Below, piece after piece: positions 61,601 to 64,000 of a DNA stretch of 64,000 nucleotides. The DNA lies in contig OY855913.1 of NCBI GenBank assembly GCA_963693305.1, positions 26,049,114 through 26,113,113 of the forward strand, read 5' to 3'. The notes beneath the pieces were generated by a model, which ran no database searches, was not told the origin of the DNA, and was given only the letters and a program-made list of their open reading frames with translations. The position numbers and the translations under genes were made by a program. Within the stretch, counting starts at the first letter, position 1. Every line of letters begins with the position of its first letter. The stretch comes from Meandrina meandrites. Its lineage: Eukaryota; Cnidaria; Anthozoa; Scleractinia; Meandrinidae.

Positions 61601-61751
61601 AGCTTTCGAATTAAATAATCGTGCCCTCCCTGTGAAGCACTGTACGAATTTTTTTCTTAGAAAACATCACTTATATTCCTGTTACTTATATCCTAATACC
61701 AGGATACGAGTCGGGCCTGCTGCTGTGTCAGCAACTTTGGATTACAATGTT
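55624..61751. other. Intergenic region between the two VEGF-like genes
   Basis: It should hold the promoter of VEGF-like gene 1 (immediately right of 55623) and the 3' end of gene 2. Only short ORFs without recognised domains are present (for example 59168-59449 plus and 59615-59893 minus). Repeats are noted separately at 60401-60646. CCAATCAGAGCGCGC occurs at 61313. Confidence 0.45.
60401..60646. repeat. Direct repeat with CCAATCA and GCCGGCNNNAAGCGCGGGA motifs
   Basis: Two copies (about 60401-60492 and 60564-60646) share CAGTGAACCAATCAAAAC and TGTAGCCGGC, then AAGCGCGGGA and AACGT. This is GC-richer than its surroundings; function unknown. Confidence 0.6.
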
Positions 61752-63994
61752 TCACACACGAGTGGCCGCCGCCATATTGTTTTCTCCTGTTTCTGTGGGT
61801 AGATCTGTGACCGTTGTACATGTGATGCTTGAGTCACTAAAAATGTCCTCTCTTGAATTCTCGATGTTAAAACGATCACCTAGTAGAAAAAGAAACAGTT
61901 AAAAATTAACATTAAGAAACTCGCCATATGGTCAAAACAAAAGTATTTTACATCACGAGTAAGCTTACTGCTAATATCAATGGAACTTTTCTCATTAATA
62001 TCTATATCAGTTATAATAAAAGTCGAGTTATGTTCACCACCACCACCACCTAGTTTTGTTCCTTTTACATGTTTGTATCTTTGTTTTGGTTTGGTTTGTT
62101 AACACTAATTTCAGCGAGGCAATGCGTCCATCTTGAATTTGAATACTGAGAAGAGCCTGGAATCCAGCATGGGAAACCAAGTTTGAAGAGAAAACTTGGC
62201 ATTCACGTGTCGTTCTCAAAGGAATAGAAAAGTTCGATTGAAGTAATTGTAAATATTTCATCTTCACGTTACCGTGTGCGCACTAACTACAGCAGTGACT
62301 AAAATAAACAAATAACAGTAATTACCTTTTGTCGAGCAACTTCTTGTGAGGCGATAAATCAAACCAGCTTTCTTGCGGTAAAGGATCGCATCGAACACCA
62401 AATACATCACAACGAACTGTCCTAGAAAGATCACCACGTAGAATTCCTGACGAAATCCGCCTGTGGGAAAAAATAAGAATTGTATAAACATAATTACATC
62501 GCTATTAGTTAATTAATCAGTACTCGCATGCAAGTTTAATCTATGTTTCAGGGGAGACCTAAAAATAGATGTGGTTTTGTGAAAAAAGGCTTGCAAAACA
62601 GTCCAATGTTTTTATAAATGTTTATATATCAACACAAAAGCATCCTGCCTTGTGGAAATAAGAGCCAATCCATCCTTTATTAAATTTGGTTCACAAACAG
62701 GAACTCTTTGCTAACTTCTACGCTAACTTGCGGTAGGTACTTCATGTATGGGGACACATAATGTCCCGGATTTCATAAAGTACCTACCTTGGAGTCACAA
62801 GTCAAATTATGCAATCTCGCATATTTACCTTCCTGGTGGGGTTTTGGAGCTGACACTTGATTTGTTTCCGGACCTTGCATTACATCAGTACACATGCATG
62901 TTTCTTCGTCTACGAACTTTTGTCTTCTTGCGCAATTCCGGTATCTTCTTTCTTTGCAAACACATCCACAAGATTTGGAACTCCAAACCTAAAACAGGAA
63001 AAGAGTCAAACAAGTTAAAAATATATATTTAAATAACTTTAGCTCAATATTGTTGCCATTCGTTGTTGTCATATTATACTCGGGCTATGAATGAAATTTT
63101 GGGACATCCCTAGATTCACATTTGGCGATCATCTGTGAGAACAAAGTAAGTTGCATTACAAAAAAGTGTGACGTATTGCATTACGTCAGTGACTGATCAT
63201 ACCTTATTTGGAGTACATTGCTCAGGCTCCTTATTGCAGGTACATCTACATTGATTCTTATTCCAGTTCATTCCCTGTCCACAAGGCGTCGGGGGCGTGT
63301 CGCTGTATTTGCACTTGCACTGGCAGAGATCTGGTCTCCACTCCTCAAACTCAAAGTTACAATCGTCTGGACTAACAACGCATTCACAGCCACACCGCGT
63401 ATGATTTTTCTCCATGATGACTTTTGTCGCGCTCGTTCCGACCACCTGGACCGTGACAGGGACTTCGTTGTACTGGAGTGGAACGCATGACTGCACTGAA
63501 GGTTGAATGTTGTCACATGACCCACCGCATCGATGAAGTTTCACAAAGTACGGAAAGAATTTGTAACTTGGGTTGTCGATGGGGACCAAAGTAGGACGTG
63601 GTCTACAAAATTCGTTGTTAACATGAACTAGGAGAAATAAAAAAGTTGATCTTTAAAAACCTGTTCGAACAGTTATCGGTTTTTTTTCACTTTCGAGTCA
63701 GTGGATCTCAGTGCGTCAATTTTCAGCACTTTAAATCTGAGGCAGGAGATTATTCGTCAAGCTAGTACACGACTTAACTTTTATCAAATAAATTTTACTC
63801 AGTCCTAACCATAGCGTTTTAAATATTCAAGGCATTATTTACTTTTAGACAAAGTAATTTAAGCACACTTCTATTACAATCCGCGCGACTGTTTAGCATT
63901 GAACTAGGAAGGCAGAATGATTGAATAATAAAAAGATACCTGAATTTCCGAGCAGTGGAAGAAGAAGAAGGTGCAAAGCGAACAATTCCTGCAT
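61752..63994 (-). CDS. Membrane-anchored PDGF/VEGF-like growth factor (gene 2), complete, 300 aa
   Basis: Minus-strand exons: 63940-63994 (start), 63203-63627, 62829-62988, 62326-62460 and 61752-61879 (TGA at 61752-61754); phases agree throughout (903 nt). Residues 1-18 are a signal peptide (MQELFALHLLLLPLLGNS). The cystine knot spans 26-101: C26 in CRPRP, KLHRCGGSC (C52, C56), C66 and RCGCEC (C97, C99, C101). Three CxCxC clusters follow (CQCKC, CRCTC, CGCVC; residues 120-171), like the silk-type repeats of VEGF-C/D and of invertebrate VEGFs. A transmembrane segment lies at about 220-240 (FYVVIFLGQFVVMYLVFDAI), then YRKK and a 60-residue cytoplasmic tail rich in S and T. It shares intron positions with gene 1 at the signal-peptide and TM exon borders. 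Normal VEGFs are secreted; the TM exon predicts a tethered ligand, possibly released by cleavage or alternative splicing. Confidence 0.88.
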
Positions 63995-64000
63995 GTTTGT

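Overview
The window looks like nuclear DNA of an animal. Genes have many small exons with GT-AG introns, the DNA is AT-rich, and small inverted-repeat transposons and tRNA-derived SINEs are dense. The protein families present are animal ones: GIT, ANKRD13, PDGF/VEGF cystine-knot growth factors and a NACHT-LRR receptor. The NACHT protein style and the repeats suggest a cnidarian, probably an anthozoan such as a stony coral. That placement is an inference, not a match.

Layout. 1-8.0 kb: a direct, partial duplicate of the 5' part of ANKRD13 (exons 1, 2, 4 and 5; exon 3 lost), interrupted by a 4.4 kb terminal-inverted-repeat (TIR) transposon. 8.05-11.5 kb: the last six coding exons of a GIT-family ArfGAP scaffold gene (+); its N-terminal exons are not in the window. 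11.5-17 kb: non-coding with small TIR elements. 17.05-19.9 kb: a single-exon 952-residue NACHT-LRR protein (-) with an N-terminal four-transmembrane, connexin-like module. 20-28.7 kb: non-coding, made of a tandem duplication broken up by several TIR elements, many with readable target-site duplications. 28.8-44.6 kb: complete ANKRD13 gene (+), 16 coding exons, 639 codons. 44.6-49 kb: non-coding. 49.4-55.6 kb and 61.75-64.0 kb: two head-to-tail PDGF/VEGF-like genes (-). Each has a signal-peptide exon, a cystine-knot exon and a separate transmembrane exon, so both predict membrane-anchored growth factors.

How things relate. ANKRD13 proteins bind ubiquitinated membrane receptors in endosomal sorting, GIT proteins link Arf6 regulation to focal adhesions, and VEGF-like ligands act on receptor tyrosine kinases. 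I see no operon-like functional unit; they are neighbours on a chromosome. The strongest candidate for something undescribed is the NACHT-LRR protein with a channel-like four-TM front end. Next are the paired membrane-tethered VEGF-like genes and a 1.45 kb element with a 9-bp target duplication that carries first-exon-like coding pieces (Pack-MULE-like). Exon borders were read by eye from splice signals and reading-frame phase; no database search was possible.
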